The position numbers and the translations under genes are program-made. A DNA stretch of 64,000 nt, from NCBI RefSeq assembly GCF_965201005.1, contig NZ_OZ241747.1, positions 2,108,001 through 2,172,000 on the forward strand, in the 5' to 3' direction. The notes beneath the pieces are model-generated. The model was given only the letters and a program-made list of their open reading frames with translations. It did not search any database and was not told where the DNA came from. Source of the stretch: Mucilaginibacter_A sp965201005. GTDB lineage: Bacteria; Bacteroidota; Bacteroidia; Sphingobacteriales; Sphingobacteriaceae. Positions 14,751 through 24,039 of the stretch are shown here, in pieces. The number at the start of each line of letters is the position of its first letter. The stretch's first letter is position 1.

Positions 14751-15737
14751 ATGATGCAGATATCTCATCAGCAATTAAAGTCAACCTTTGAAAATGTACT
14801 TTTAAAAACCAATTTTAGTGCGGTAAAAGCAGCATTATGTTCGAAGATTTTTGCGGACAACAGTCTGGATGGAGTGTATTCGCATGGCCTAAACCGCTTC
14901 CCGGTATTTATCGAACATATAAAAAGCGGCTTGATAATACCGGAAGCAGAGCCGGAATTACTGAGCGAAAATGGTTCGCTGTGCCATTACGACGGCCATT
15001 TTGCACCCGGAATGTATAACGCAACAATAGCCATGCAAAAGGCAATTGATATGGCCAAAATAAATGGGATTGCCTGCATCAGCATAAAAAACACCAACCA
15101 CTGGATGCGCGGCGGCACGTATGGCTGGCAAGCTGCAAACGCTGGTTGTATCGGGATTTGTTTTACAAATACCATTGCCAACATGCCGCCCTGGGGAGGA
15201 AAAGAACCGCGTTTGGGCAATAATCCGCTGGTGATTGCGGTGCCGAAAGCCGGTGGCCATCTGGTTCTGGATATGGCCATGTCGCAATATTCGTACGGCA
15301 AATTGCAGGAACACGAACTTAACCACGAACAGCTTCCGTTTGCAGGCGGTTATGATACAATAGGAAATTTGACAACCGATCCCCAAAAAATCAAACAAAC
15401 ACAACGGGCTTTGCCGATTGGTTTATGGAAAGGCTCAGGCTTGTCATTCATGCTTGATGTGTTGTTAACGGCTTTAAGCGGAGGAAAATCAACCAGCGAA
15501 ATCACAACTTCTGGTAAAGAATCCGGCGTTTCGCAAACGTTTATTGCCATTTACCAGCCTGATCTGCATCAAAGTTTGATCGAACAAATAATAGATTTTA
15601 CAAAAAGCAGTGCAACCGATGGGAATGATGGGAAAATTCGTTATCCGGGAGAAAAAACCCTGATCACCAGAAACAAAAACCTGATGGAAGGAATACCGGT
15701 TGACCCAAAAATATGGGAACAGGTTTGCAGACTTTAA
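14751..15737 (+). CDS. Ldh-family oxidoreductase, YiaK-like 2,3-diketo-L-gulonate reductase
   Basis: A 328-residue protein of the malate/L-lactate dehydrogenase family with its own non-Rossmann NAD(P) fold. Signature segments are DGVYSHGLNRFPVFIEHIKSG, NTNHWMRGGTYGWQAA, NTIANMPPWGGKEPRLGNNP and ALPIGLWKGSGLSFMLDVL. The SHGLNRFP and PPWGG pattern resembles YiaK (3-dehydro-L-gulonate 2-dehydrogenase) more than ureidoglycolate or malate dehydrogenases. It is likely to act in sugar-acid catabolism and would fit with uxuA 12 kb away, but the two are not in one operon. A second ATG is two codons in. A near copy of the motif (TAAAAGCAGCAT) lies at 14824. Confidence 0.85.
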   Translation: MMQISHQQLKSTFENVLLKTNFSAVKAALCSKIFADNSLDGVYSHGLNRFPVFIEHIKSGLIIPEAEPELLSENGSLCHYDGHFAPGMYNATIAMQKAIDMAKINGIACISIKNTNHWMRGGTYGWQAANAGCIGICFTNTIANMPPWGGKEPRLGNNPLVIAVPKAGGHLVLDMAMSQYSYGKLQEHELNHEQLPFAGGYDTIGNLTTDPQKIKQTQRALPIGLWKGSGLSFMLDVLLTALSGGKSTSEITTSGKESGVSQTFIAIYQPDLHQSLIEQIIDFTKSSATDGNDGKIRYPGEKTLITRNKNLMEGIPVDPKIWEQVCRL

Positions 15738-15793
15738 CTTAGAAATACCTTTAAACTTTTTAATACGTTTGACATCCAAAAGGTTCAAAATTG

Positions 15794-16348
15794 ATGCTGC
15801 GCATGACAGTCCGTTTAAAACTTTTCCTACTCTTTATTTTGTTTTTTTGTGTGTCTTTTTCGGAGGATGCTTCTTTTACCGGTAAAATTTTCAGTTTTAA
15901 AGCTGAAGTGTTGGATCGGATAAACGCAGTCAGGGTTCGCGGTTGCAATTGCGGCAATCATTTTATGTCACCCGTTGCGCCCGTAGTTTGGAATGATCAA
16001 TTAGCGGTTGCCGCGGCCAGGCACGCACAGGATATGTTCAATCAGCATTATTTTAGCCATGAAAGTAAAAACGGCGATCATATCCAGGACCGTTTTCAGA
16101 AAGCCGGTTACGGCACGGCAGGTTTTCAGCGTTATGTCATCGGCGAAAATATTGCGCAAGGGCAGCAGTCCGTCGGGCAGGTAAACCAGGATTTATTTAA
16201 AAGTGAGGCACACTGCAAAAACCTGATGAACCCGGATTTTAAAGAAATCGGTGCTTATGTTTACAACAATTATTGGGTAGAGGATTTTGGCGGAAGATAT
16301 CCGTTTGACCGTGATGTGGCTTCCTCTAAACCCAAACAGCAGCACTAA
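15794..16348 (+). CDS. secreted CAP/SCP-domain protein
   Basis: A 184-residue protein with an N-terminal signal peptide (MLRMTVRLKLFLLFILFFCV) and a CAP domain: VVWNDQLAVAAARHAQDMF, then HYFSHESKNGDH, then YVIGENIAQGQQS and KNLMNPDFKEIGAYV. The two conserved His and the Glu of the CAP cavity are present. An RGCNCGN segment near residue 50 may form a disulfide. CAP proteins are secreted and of varied or unknown function. A dispersed motif at 15867-15878 encodes the residues just after the signal peptide. Confidence 0.85.
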   Translation: MLRMTVRLKLFLLFILFFCVSFSEDASFTGKIFSFKAEVLDRINAVRVRGCNCGNHFMSPVAPVVWNDQLAVAAARHAQDMFNQHYFSHESKNGDHIQDRFQKAGYGTAGFQRYVIGENIAQGQQSVGQVNQDLFKSEAHCKNLMNPDFKEIGAYVYNNYWVEDFGGRYPFDRDVASSKPKQQH

Positions 16349-16373
16349 AATTTTACCGGTAAAAACAGTATCG
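16345..16373 (+). repeat. dispersed motif TAAAA(GA|AC)AG(C/T)AT, representative copy with AT-rich upstream tract
   Basis: This copy shows the extended form: AAAATTTTACCGG, then the core, then CGG. Exact cores on the plus strand start at 680, 4938, 6639, 14185, 14665, 16360, 25232, 25404, 25485, 27880, 29233, 34787, 42068, 43662, 45218, 48124, 49843, 51784, 52637, 54277, 54313, 55619, 57973, 59886, 60594, 60863 and 62819. On the minus strand (lowest coordinate) they are at 389, 1917, 9308, 10119, 10205, 10808, 14167, 14595, 15867, 17158, 20130, 25324, 27907, 27956, 29660, 31199, 32943, 33787, 38571, 38709, 39639, 48371, 48710, 51151, 61987, 62017 and 63448. The two middle bases are almost always GA (32 copies) or AC (22). 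Many single-mismatch copies exist. The function is unknown. Confidence 0.9.
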
Positions 16374-16375
16374 GG

Positions 16376-17530
16376 TCACCACATCAGTTCAAGCAGCGTT
16401 TCATAATCTTTGTCCGTCATTTTGTAATTGCTCACCGTAATTTTATTTCGTTGAAAACTAAGCAGGATTTCCTGTTTCTGTGTTTCATTTACGCCAGCTT
16501 CTGATAACCGTACCGGAACCTGGACGTAGCGATAAAATTCTTCCATTTTTCTGATAAAACTGGTAGCCGTGGCGTCATAATCAAAGCCATCCAAACCAAA
16601 AACCTGCTTCGCCAAAAACTTGATCCGGCTTAAATAACGGTACTGGTGCATTTTTAACCAGGCACATAAAACAATGGCCAGCGATGCACCATGGCCAATT
16701 TCGCAGCACATATCCAAAGCAAACGCAATGCAGGTAATGCTTTTATCGGTATAATTTCTGCCGGCACTCAGCGTATCGTTTAAAGCGATAGTTGCCAGCC
16801 ACATCAGGTTGGCGCGCAGCTTGTAATCCTGCAAATTGCCGGTAATTTCTTTTCCGTTTTGGATAGATAAACGGATCAGATCCGCCGTGATATAATCGGT
16901 TAAAAGGGCATCGCCTTCGTTTAAAAACTGCTGAACGGCATAGGCAATCGTAATGGAAACACCCAGCGTTGTTTGTTTCAGCGGAACAGTAAAGGAATAA
17001 TAAGGATCCAGAAAAGCGGTTTTCGGGTAGATTAAATCATGACTGAATTCTTTTTTTACCCCGGATTTTTGATCGCACAGAACTGAAACATTGTTCATGA
17101 CCGAACCGGTGGAGGCAATTGTTAAAATATTTAAAACCGGTAAGGCTTTTTCGGGCGATGCTTCTTTTACCATGAAAAAATCCCAAACAGAGTTTTTGCT
17201 GTAAACGCCTAATGCGACAGCTTTTGCCGTATCAATTACCGAGCAGCCACCGATGGCAATAACCACTTCGGCCTGATAATCTTTTGCTTTTTGCACAGCC
17301 GCGTCCGCATCCTGATAAGTGGCATTTGCTTTTACGCCCGAATAAGTAACATGTTCAAGCCCGGCCATGTTCATTAATGAAACAACCCTGGCATACAAAC
17401 CGTTGCGTTTTGCAGAATCCTCGCCAATGATCACCAAAGCCTTTTTCCAGGAAAGTTCTGTAGGTAGCTGATCTGTAACTTCCCGCCCGAAAATAACTTT
17501 TGTAGGATTATACTGCGTAAAATTTTCCAT
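16376..17530 (-). CDS. iron-alcohol-dehydrogenase family protein with lost metal ligands (probable pseudoenzyme)
   Basis: A 384-residue protein of full length for the YqhD/butanol-dehydrogenase branch of iron-containing alcohol dehydrogenases (start MENFTQYNPTKVIFG). However, the cofactor and metal sites are altered. The usual GGGS is GGCSVIDTAKA. The metal-ligand segment that reads GVVDAFVHTVEQY in E. coli YqhD is GVSITIAYAVQQF here, replacing D and H by I and Y. The third ligand, in the GHELT-like segment, aligns with Phe (CIAFALDM). Only the last His (IGHGASLAIV) remains. It is probably not a metal-dependent dehydrogenase. Frame and length are intact, so it appears selected for another role. 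A motif copy lies at 17158-17169. Confidence 0.85.
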   Translation of the reverse strand: MENFTQYNPTKVIFGREVTDQLPTELSWKKALVIIGEDSAKRNGLYARVVSLMNMAGLEHVTYSGVKANATYQDADAAVQKAKDYQAEVVIAIGGCSVIDTAKAVALGVYSKNSVWDFFMVKEASPEKALPVLNILTIASTGSVMNNVSVLCDQKSGVKKEFSHDLIYPKTAFLDPYYSFTVPLKQTTLGVSITIAYAVQQFLNEGDALLTDYITADLIRLSIQNGKEITGNLQDYKLRANLMWLATIALNDTLSAGRNYTDKSITCIAFALDMCCEIGHGASLAIVLCAWLKMHQYRYLSRIKFLAKQVFGLDGFDYDATATSFIRKMEEFYRYVQVPVRLSEAGVNETQKQEILLSFQRNKITVSNYKMTDKDYETLLELMW

Positions 17531-17694
17531 CAGGCTAAGATAAACCGAATTTTGAAAATTTAAAGTCTGCTTTTAAAATGTGCTGGCGGGCCATTGCTTC
17601 TTTTATCATACTTTATTCAGAACAGCAATTGCCTGGCATCGTTTGAAATAAATATATTTACAGCCGATATAATTTTGTAAATCATACTTTTAAT

Positions 17695-18969
17695 ATGCCA
17701 TCAGCATCTGCAAATAAGAGGAACATCATCTTTTTGGTCATCGTTGCCGCACTCGGTTATTTTGTGGATATCTATGATCTCGTGATTTTTTCGATTGTGC
17801 GCTTGCAAAGTTTTAAAGATATCGGCGTAAAACCCGAAAACATGCGCACCGATGGCGAATTTGTGCTGAACATGCAAATGGGCGGCCTTTTGCTTGGCGG
17901 TATTTTGTGGGGCGTTATTGGTGATAAATTTGGCCGGATCAAAGTGCTTTTCGGTTCAATTCTGCTCTATTCTGTTGCAAATGCTTTAAACGGATTGGTG
18001 CAAAACGTAGAAATGTACGCGATCGTCCGTTTTGCGGCAGGTATTGGTTTGGCCGGAGAACTGGGTGCCGGCATTACTTTGGTCAGCGAGACCATCAGCA
18101 AAGATAAACGCGGTTACGGGACAATGATTGTTGCCGTAGTTGGCCTTTTCGGTGCTGCTGTTGCGGCTACCGTTGCAAAACATTTTACCTGGCAAACCGC
18201 CTATTTTGTGGGCGGCGGATTAGGGGTTATCCTGCTTTTTTTACGTTTGGGGACTTTTGAAAGCGGGATGTTTAAACAAGCCGAACACAGCAGCGCAAGC
18301 AGAGGGAACATGCTGATGTTGTTTACCGATCGGAAACGGTTTTTTAAATACCTGTATTGTATTTTGATGGGCGCGCCGCTTTGGTTTGTCGTCGGGATTT
18401 TGGTTACCCAGGCCCCGGAGATCGGTAAAGCACTGCAATCACCAACAGTTTTAAGTGCCGGGACCGGGATTTTATATACTTATTTTGGCATTGCTGCCGG
18501 AGATTTGGCGGCTGGTATGCTGGCACAGCTAACCCGGTCGCGCAAAAAAACGATGATGCTTTTCCATGTTTTGTCGTTGGTCAGCGTATTTATCTACCTA
18601 AAAACAGTAGGCATTACCGAGCAACAATTTATATGGCTTTGTTTATGTATGGGTTTTTCCTGCGGATATTGGGCCACTTTTGTCACCATTGCTTCAGAGC
18701 AGTTTGGCACCAACATCCGGGCAACGGTTACCACTACGGTGCCCAATTTTGTGCGTGGCGCACTGATCCCGATTACTTATATCTTTGAAAAAATCGTAGC
18801 TCATTATGGCATTATCAATAGTGCACGCATGATGATGGTGGCTTTAATTGTGATTGCATTTTTCTCCATTAATCAACTGAAAGAAAGTTTCGACAAAGAT
18901 TTGGATTATTTAGAAATTGATGAACTTAATCCAAACACAAACAATCCGGTCAACGTATCAATTAAATAA
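17695..18969 (+). CDS. MFS transporter
   Basis: A 424-residue major facilitator protein with about 12 membrane segments. The loop 2-3 motif is GVIGDKFGRIKVLFG, followed by AAGIGLAGELGAGITLVSE, the layout of sugar- or metabolite:proton symporters. The substrate is not predictable. The next gene, hemF, begins 31 bases later and may be in the same transcript. Confidence 0.85.
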   Translation: MPSASANKRNIIFLVIVAALGYFVDIYDLVIFSIVRLQSFKDIGVKPENMRTDGEFVLNMQMGGLLLGGILWGVIGDKFGRIKVLFGSILLYSVANALNGLVQNVEMYAIVRFAAGIGLAGELGAGITLVSETISKDKRGYGTMIVAVVGLFGAAVAATVAKHFTWQTAYFVGGGLGVILLFLRLGTFESGMFKQAEHSSASRGNMLMLFTDRKRFFKYLYCILMGAPLWFVVGILVTQAPEIGKALQSPTVLSAGTGILYTYFGIAAGDLAAGMLAQLTRSRKKTMMLFHVLSLVSVFIYLKTVGITEQQFIWLCLCMGFSCGYWATFVTIASEQFGTNIRATVTTTVPNFVRGALIPITYIFEKIVAHYGIINSARMMMVALIVIAFFSINQLKESFDKDLDYLEIDELNPNTNNPVNVSIK

Positions 18970-19000
18970 ATTTCCATTTGGATAATTAAAATTTGTGCTG

Positions 19001-19915
19001 ATGATTACGAAAGAACAGATTGCAGAACGATACCGCCTGATCCAGGATGAAATTTGTGCTGCTTTAGAACATATGGACGGCGGCGCAACTTTTGAGCAGG
19101 AAGTTTGGGAACGGAATGGCGGCGGCGGCGGCCGGACACGCATCCTGCAAAACGGAAACATCATTGAAAAAGGTGGTGTAAATTTTTCGGCTGTAGGTGG
19201 TGAGTTGTCCCATGTCCTGAAAAAATCCCTGAACGTAGATCAGGATGATTTTTTTGCGACCGGTGTTTCCATTGTCATTCATCCAAACCATCCGCTGGTG
19301 CCGATCATCCACATGAACATCCGTTATTTTGAAATGCCATCTTCTGTTTTTGGCGATAAACCGTTGCGCTGGTTTGGCGGCGGGATAGACCTCACACCGC
19401 ATTATATCGTTGAGGAAGATGCACGGTTTTTCCATCGGCAGCTTAAAAATTGCTGCGATAGTTTTAACCCCGAATTTTATCCCCGTTTTAAAACCTGGGC
19501 AGATGAGTATTTCTGCATCAAACACCGAAGTGAAATGCGCGGGATTGGCGGTATATTTTTTGACCGCCTGGCCGCCAATGAAGAACTGAGCTGGAACGAA
19601 ATATTTGAATTTTCGCAAGCTGTTGGCCGCACTTTTATCCCGATTTATGCAGAGTTGGTGAACCGCAACCGACATAAAACCTTTAGCCCGGAACAGCAGG
19701 AATGGCAATACCAGCGCCGTAGCAGATATGCCGAATTTAATTTGGTTTACGATGCCGGGACAAGATTTGGGCTGGAAACCAATGGCCGGATCGAATCCAT
19801 CCTGATGAGTTTGCCACCGCAAGCCCGCTGGGTTTATAACTATCAACCCAAACCCGGAAGCGAAGAAGCCAAAACTTTAGGTTTGCTGCGCAAAGGGATT
19901 GACTGGGCAGGCTGA
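19001..19915 (+). CDS. hemF: oxygen-dependent coproporphyrinogen III oxidase
   Basis: A 304-residue enzyme of haem synthesis that converts coproporphyrinogen III to protoporphyrinogen IX using O2. HemF signatures are WERNGGGGGRTRILQNG, HPNHPLVPIIHMNIRYFE, WFGGGIDLTPHYI, FFDRLAANEELSW and YAEFNLVYDAGTRFGLETNG. The ATG at 19001 is used; a GTG two codons earlier is possible. The oxygen-dependent enzyme implies aerobic growth. Confidence 0.95.
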   Translation: MITKEQIAERYRLIQDEICAALEHMDGGATFEQEVWERNGGGGGRTRILQNGNIIEKGGVNFSAVGGELSHVLKKSLNVDQDDFFATGVSIVIHPNHPLVPIIHMNIRYFEMPSSVFGDKPLRWFGGGIDLTPHYIVEEDARFFHRQLKNCCDSFNPEFYPRFKTWADEYFCIKHRSEMRGIGGIFFDRLAANEELSWNEIFEFSQAVGRTFIPIYAELVNRNRHKTFSPEQQEWQYQRRSRYAEFNLVYDAGTRFGLETNGRIESILMSLPPQARWVYNYQPKPGSEEAKTLGLLRKGIDWAG

Positions 19916-20129
19916 TGAGATCCTTCTTTTATCGATCAAAAAAACCAAACTTGCTTTTTTAAAGTTTTCTTCGGATTTTCTCTACACAAGTTTTTGGTTG
20001 ATAAAAGAAGCTTCGACCCAAAAACCGAACTCGATTTTTCAAGATTTTCTTCAGCTTTCTTGTACACCGGTTTTATACCGATAAAAGTAATATCTGATCT
20101 TCTTTTTCCGCTGTGATAATTGCTTTTTG
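19916..20129 (+). repeat. two degenerate ~79-bp tandem units ahead of gyrA
   Basis: After hemF a gene-free stretch holds two imperfect tandem units, about 19938-20016 and 20018-20096. Each contains a CCAAAC/CCGAAC block, TTTTCTTC, a TACACAAG/TACACCGG block, and ends in GATAAAAG, a degraded forward copy of the dispersed motif. A degraded reverse copy precedes them at 19920-19931. Confidence 0.6.
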
Positions 20130-20226
20130 ATACTGTTTTTATCGGTATATTTTCGTAATTTCGCGTGTAAAATCGTGATATTTGGCAGGTTTGCCAGGTA
20201 TTATTTTAAGAACCTATAACACAAAA

Positions 20227-22914
20227 ATGGCCGAAGAAACAGGGAACGAACAACAGCCGGAAGACAGAATAATTCCGATCAATATTGAAGATGAAATGCG
20301 CTCTGCCTACATTGATTATTCTATGTCGGTAATCGTTTCCAGGGCTTTGCCCGATGTCCGCGACGGTTTGAAACCGGTACATCGCCGGGTATTGTTCGGT
20401 ATGCTCGATCTGGGTTTAAATGCCACCAAACCTTATAAAAAATCTGCCCGTATTGTGGGTGAAGTAATGGGAAAATACCATCCGCACGGTGATTCATCGG
20501 TTTATGATACGATGGTGCGTATGGCGCAGGACTGGAGTTTGCGTTATCCGCTGGTTGATGGACAAGGGAATTACGGTTCTATTGATGGCGACAGTCCCGC
20601 TGCCATGCGCTACACCGAAGCCCGTTTGCGGCGGATTGCAGAAGAAATGCTGGCCGATATTAATAAAGATACGATTGATTATCAGCTTAATTTTGACGAT
20701 TCGATAGAAGAACCAACCGTTTTACCTGCCCGTATCCCTAATTTATTAGTTAATGGCGCGTCCGGCATAGCAGTAGGTATGGCCACCAACATGGCACCGC
20801 ACAATCTTAGTGAGGTGATTGATGCCACAATGGCTTATATCGATAACCACAACATTGAGGTGAGCGAACTGATGCAGCATGTTAAAGCACCGGATTTTCC
20901 GACAGGCGGAATTATTTATGGTGTGGAAGGCATCCGCGAAGCTTTTGAAACAGGCCGTGGTAGAGTAGTGCTTCGTGCAAAAGCCGAAATTGAAACTTAC
21001 GGCCATGACCGTGAGCGGATTATAGTAAGCGAAATCCCTTATCAGGTAAACAAATCGATCATGATCAAGGCAACAGCCGATCTGATCAATGATAAAAAAA
21101 TTGAAGGCATTTCTGATATCCGTGATGAATCCAACAGAGAAGGTATCCGCGTTGTTTATGAGATTAAAAAAGATGCAAATGCGGCCATCGTTCTAAATAA
21201 TCTGTACAAATATACTTCGCTGCAAACCTCTTTTAGTGTCAACAACATTGCGCTGGTAAAAGGCCGGCCAATGCAGTTGAACCTGAAAGATTTGATTGCT
21301 TATTTTGTAGAGCACCGCCACGAAGTTGTGGTCCGTCGCACCCGCTTTGAACTGGCCGATGCTCAAAAACGCGCTCACATCCTGGAAGGTTTGCTGATTG
21401 CATTGGATCATCTGGATGAAGTAATCAGGTTGATCAGGAATTCTGGTACGCCGGACGAAGCCCGCGAGGGTTTGATCGCGCAGTTTGAATTGAGCGACAT
21501 ACAAGCCCGTGCAATCCTGGACATGACACTTCGCCGTTTGACGGGATTGGAGCGCGATAAAATCAAAGCTGAATATGCCGAACTGATGAAGCAGATCGAT
21601 TACCTGAAATCAATTTTGGCGGATGAAAGTTTGCGGATGGAGATCATCAAAACAGAACTGCAGGAAGTTAAAGACAAGTACGGCGATAAGCGCAAAACCG
21701 AAATCATGCATTCCTCCGCAGAAATGATGACAGAGGATTTTATCGAGAATGAAGATGTTGTGATCACGATTTCGCGCGAAGGTTATATCAAACGCACGCC
21801 GCTAACGGAATATCGTACGCAAGGCCGTGGCGGCAAAGGTGCAATAGGCAGCAACAGCAGGGACGAAGATTTTATCGAACATTTGCTGATTGCCTCAAAC
21901 CATAACTACATGTTGTTTTTTACGGAAGCAGGCCGCTGCTTCTGGCTGCGTGTTTTTGAAATCCCGGAAGGAACGCGTACTTCCAAAGGCCGCGCCATCC
22001 AAAACATCATAAATATTCCGAAAGAGGAAAACATTAAGGCATACATCAAAATTATCAATTTGAAAGACCGGGAATACCTCGAAAACAATTTTATAATTAT
22101 GTGTACTAAAAAAGGTATCATCAAAAAAACATCGCTGGAAGCTTATTCCCGCGTGCGTTCCAACGGTATAAATGCCATCAATATCAATGACGGCGACCAG
22201 TTACTGGAAGCACGCCTGACAACTGGTAGCAGTGAGATTTTAATGGCATTGCGTTCCGGCCGTGCCATTCGTTTTAATGAAAGAACCGTCAGGCCGATGG
22301 GCAGAACTGCAACCGGCGTCCGGGGGATTTCTTTGGACAAGGACAACGATGAGGTTGTAGGAATGATCGCTGTGGACGATAAAGAAACTACGGTTTTAGT
22401 TGTATCTGAAAAAGGGTACGGTAAACGGACTGATATTGAAGATTACCGTGTGACCAATCGTGGTGGAAAAGGAGTGAGAACGCTGAACATTACTGAGAAA
22501 ACAGGTTTATTAGTGTCCATAAAAGATGTAACCGACAAAGATGACCTAATGATCATCAACCGTTCGGGCATCATTATCCGTATCGCCATGAATACTTTGC
22601 GCTCAATGGGCAGGGCAACGCAAGGCGTAAGGCTGATTTCTTTAAAAGAAGGGGATTCCATCGCTTCTGTGGCCACCATAGAAAGGGAAGAAGAAGTTAC
22701 TGCTGATATTGAAGAAGCAATCGAGCATTTGCAAGATGCAGAAAACCCGATGATGGATGGTCCGCGTACTACCGAATCTGAAAATGATGAAATTGTGCCG
22801 GAAGAAGATTTTGATAACGAAACAGAGGAAGAACCGGAAACAGAATCTGACGATGAAACATCAGCAGACAATGATTTTGATGAAGATGCTGACGAAAACG
22901 AATTTGAAAAATAA
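20227..22914 (+). CDS. gyrA: DNA gyrase subunit A
   Basis: An 895-residue type IIA topoisomerase subunit. The breakage-reunion domain contains IDYSMSVIVSRALPDVRDGL and the catalytic Tyr129 in PAAMRYTEARL. The quinolone-determining region HPHGDSSVYDTMVRMAQ has Ser90 and Asp94 at the positions of E. coli Ser83 and Asp87, so it looks wild-type. The GyrA box QGRGGKGAIG marks it as gyrase rather than topoisomerase IV. The last ~60 residues are an acidic tail, common in Bacteroidota GyrA. ATG 20227 (MAEETGNEQ) is preferred over a longer frame. A reverse motif lies at 20130-20141 in the leader. Two TPR genes follow closely. Confidence 0.97.
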   Translation: MAEETGNEQQPEDRIIPINIEDEMRSAYIDYSMSVIVSRALPDVRDGLKPVHRRVLFGMLDLGLNATKPYKKSARIVGEVMGKYHPHGDSSVYDTMVRMAQDWSLRYPLVDGQGNYGSIDGDSPAAMRYTEARLRRIAEEMLADINKDTIDYQLNFDDSIEEPTVLPARIPNLLVNGASGIAVGMATNMAPHNLSEVIDATMAYIDNHNIEVSELMQHVKAPDFPTGGIIYGVEGIREAFETGRGRVVLRAKAEIETYGHDRERIIVSEIPYQVNKSIMIKATADLINDKKIEGISDIRDESNREGIRVVYEIKKDANAAIVLNNLYKYTSLQTSFSVNNIALVKGRPMQLNLKDLIAYFVEHRHEVVVRRTRFELADAQKRAHILEGLLIALDHLDEVIRLIRNSGTPDEAREGLIAQFELSDIQARAILDMTLRRLTGLERDKIKAEYAELMKQIDYLKSILADESLRMEIIKTELQEVKDKYGDKRKTEIMHSSAEMMTEDFIENEDVVITISREGYIKRTPLTEYRTQGRGGKGAIGSNSRDEDFIEHLLIASNHNYMLFFTEAGRCFWLRVFEIPEGTRTSKGRAIQNIINIPKEENIKAYIKIINLKDREYLENNFIIMCTKKGIIKKTSLEAYSRVRSNGINAININDGDQLLEARLTTGSSEILMALRSGRAIRFNERTVRPMGRTATGVRGISLDKDNDEVVGMIAVDDKETTVLVVSEKGYGKRTDIEDYRVTNRGGKGVRTLNITEKTGLLVSIKDVTDKDDLMIINRSGIIIRIAMNTLRSMGRATQGVRLISLKEGDSIASVATIEREEEVTADIEEAIEHLQDAENPMMDGPRTTESENDEIVPEEDFDNETEEEPETESDDETSADNDFDEDADENEFEK

Positions 22915-24033
22915 ATGTTAATGATGGCCCGGAAGCTTCTTTTATCGGTACTTTTTTTGGTTGGGACTACATCTTTCGGTTTTTCGCAGTCCGAGCAACT
23001 GAAAGATGTATTTAACAACCTGGCTTTTTACAACCAAAAGCATGATTTAAAATTTTTAGCTGAAGCAAAAAAAGCAATCGATAAAGTTATCGTAACCAAA
23101 TCTGATTCGGCAAACTTGTACAAAAGTATTTACAGAGCGGTGGTTTACACAACCATCCTGTCTTCAGATTCTGCCAATACGCTAAAAATGCCGGATAACT
23201 TTTTGAGTAAAACAAATATCTATGTTGATACTTTGCTCAAACGGCCAAAAGTATTCTCCTATTCTTCAGAGGTCACTTATATTAAGCGGAACCTGGCCAA
23301 TACTTATATCAGAAAGGGATTTGCTGATCTGCAAAAAAATAGTTATCAATCTGCCATTACCAATTTTGATAAAGCCAGGAATATTGTCCCCGGTGCCGAA
23401 AATTTATCGGTTTATCTGGCCTACGCAACCAACAAAATGGGCGAACTGAATAAATCTGCTTCTTATTATGATCATTTGCTGGAGAATGATCGGCCGGGCG
23501 CAGAGGTGATTTTAACTGCTCAAAGAATTTACAAAACGTTGGGCGATACCACTAAAGCCTTAATTGCCATTGAAAAGGGCAGGAGGATTTACCCCGAAAA
23601 CAAAAAGCTGCTGTATGAGCAAGCAAACATTTATAACAACAAAAAAGATTACGAGGCGTTAAGAAAATTGCTGGAAACGCTGATTAAAGTTAGTCCAGAT
23701 GATTACGACATTAACTTTTTGGCAGCAGTTTGTTATGATCATTTAAACCAGCAAGATCAGGCAGAAAAGTATTATAAAAAGGCGATTCAGCTTAACCAAA
23801 GCAGTTATGATCCGATTTTTAACCTCGGTATTTTGTATATGAAAAAAGAGCTTGCCAGCCCGGACCCATCGGTACAAAAATATAATACAGCGATCAATCT
23901 GTTGGAAAAAGCAAATCAACTTAACCCGAACGATCCGGATTTTTTAAGGACTTTAAAATTAATTTACGATAAAACAGGCAACACAGAACAATCAAATAAA
24001 ATAAGTACACAACTAAATCAGATCATTAATTAA
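22915..24033 (+). CDS. secreted/periplasmic TPR-repeat protein
   Basis: A 372-residue protein with a signal peptide ending near FGFSQ (residue ~25) and several tetratricopeptide repeats (e.g. ANTYIRKGFADLQKNSYQSA, AAVCYDHLNQQDQAEKYYKK). It is probably a periplasmic scaffold; no enzymatic motif is seen. The start is directly after the gyrA stop; ATGs at 22921 and 22924 are also possible. A near copy of the motif (22933-22944) encodes part of the signal peptide. It sits 6 bases before a second TPR gene. Confidence 0.8.
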   Translation: MLMMARKLLLSVLFLVGTTSFGFSQSEQLKDVFNNLAFYNQKHDLKFLAEAKKAIDKVIVTKSDSANLYKSIYRAVVYTTILSSDSANTLKMPDNFLSKTNIYVDTLLKRPKVFSYSSEVTYIKRNLANTYIRKGFADLQKNSYQSAITNFDKARNIVPGAENLSVYLAYATNKMGELNKSASYYDHLLENDRPGAEVILTAQRIYKTLGDTTKALIAIEKGRRIYPENKKLLYEQANIYNNKKDYEALRKLLETLIKVSPDDYDINFLAAVCYDHLNQQDQAEKYYKKAIQLNQSSYDPIFNLGILYMKKELASPDPSVQKYNTAINLLEKANQLNPNDPDFLRTLKLIYDKTGNTEQSNKISTQLNQIIN

Positions 24034-24039
24034 TTAACC

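Noticed and set aside
20489..20707. Alternative-frame ORFs inside gyrA, thrS and other long genes.
   Set aside because: They overlap well-supported genes completely and have no domain-like sequence.
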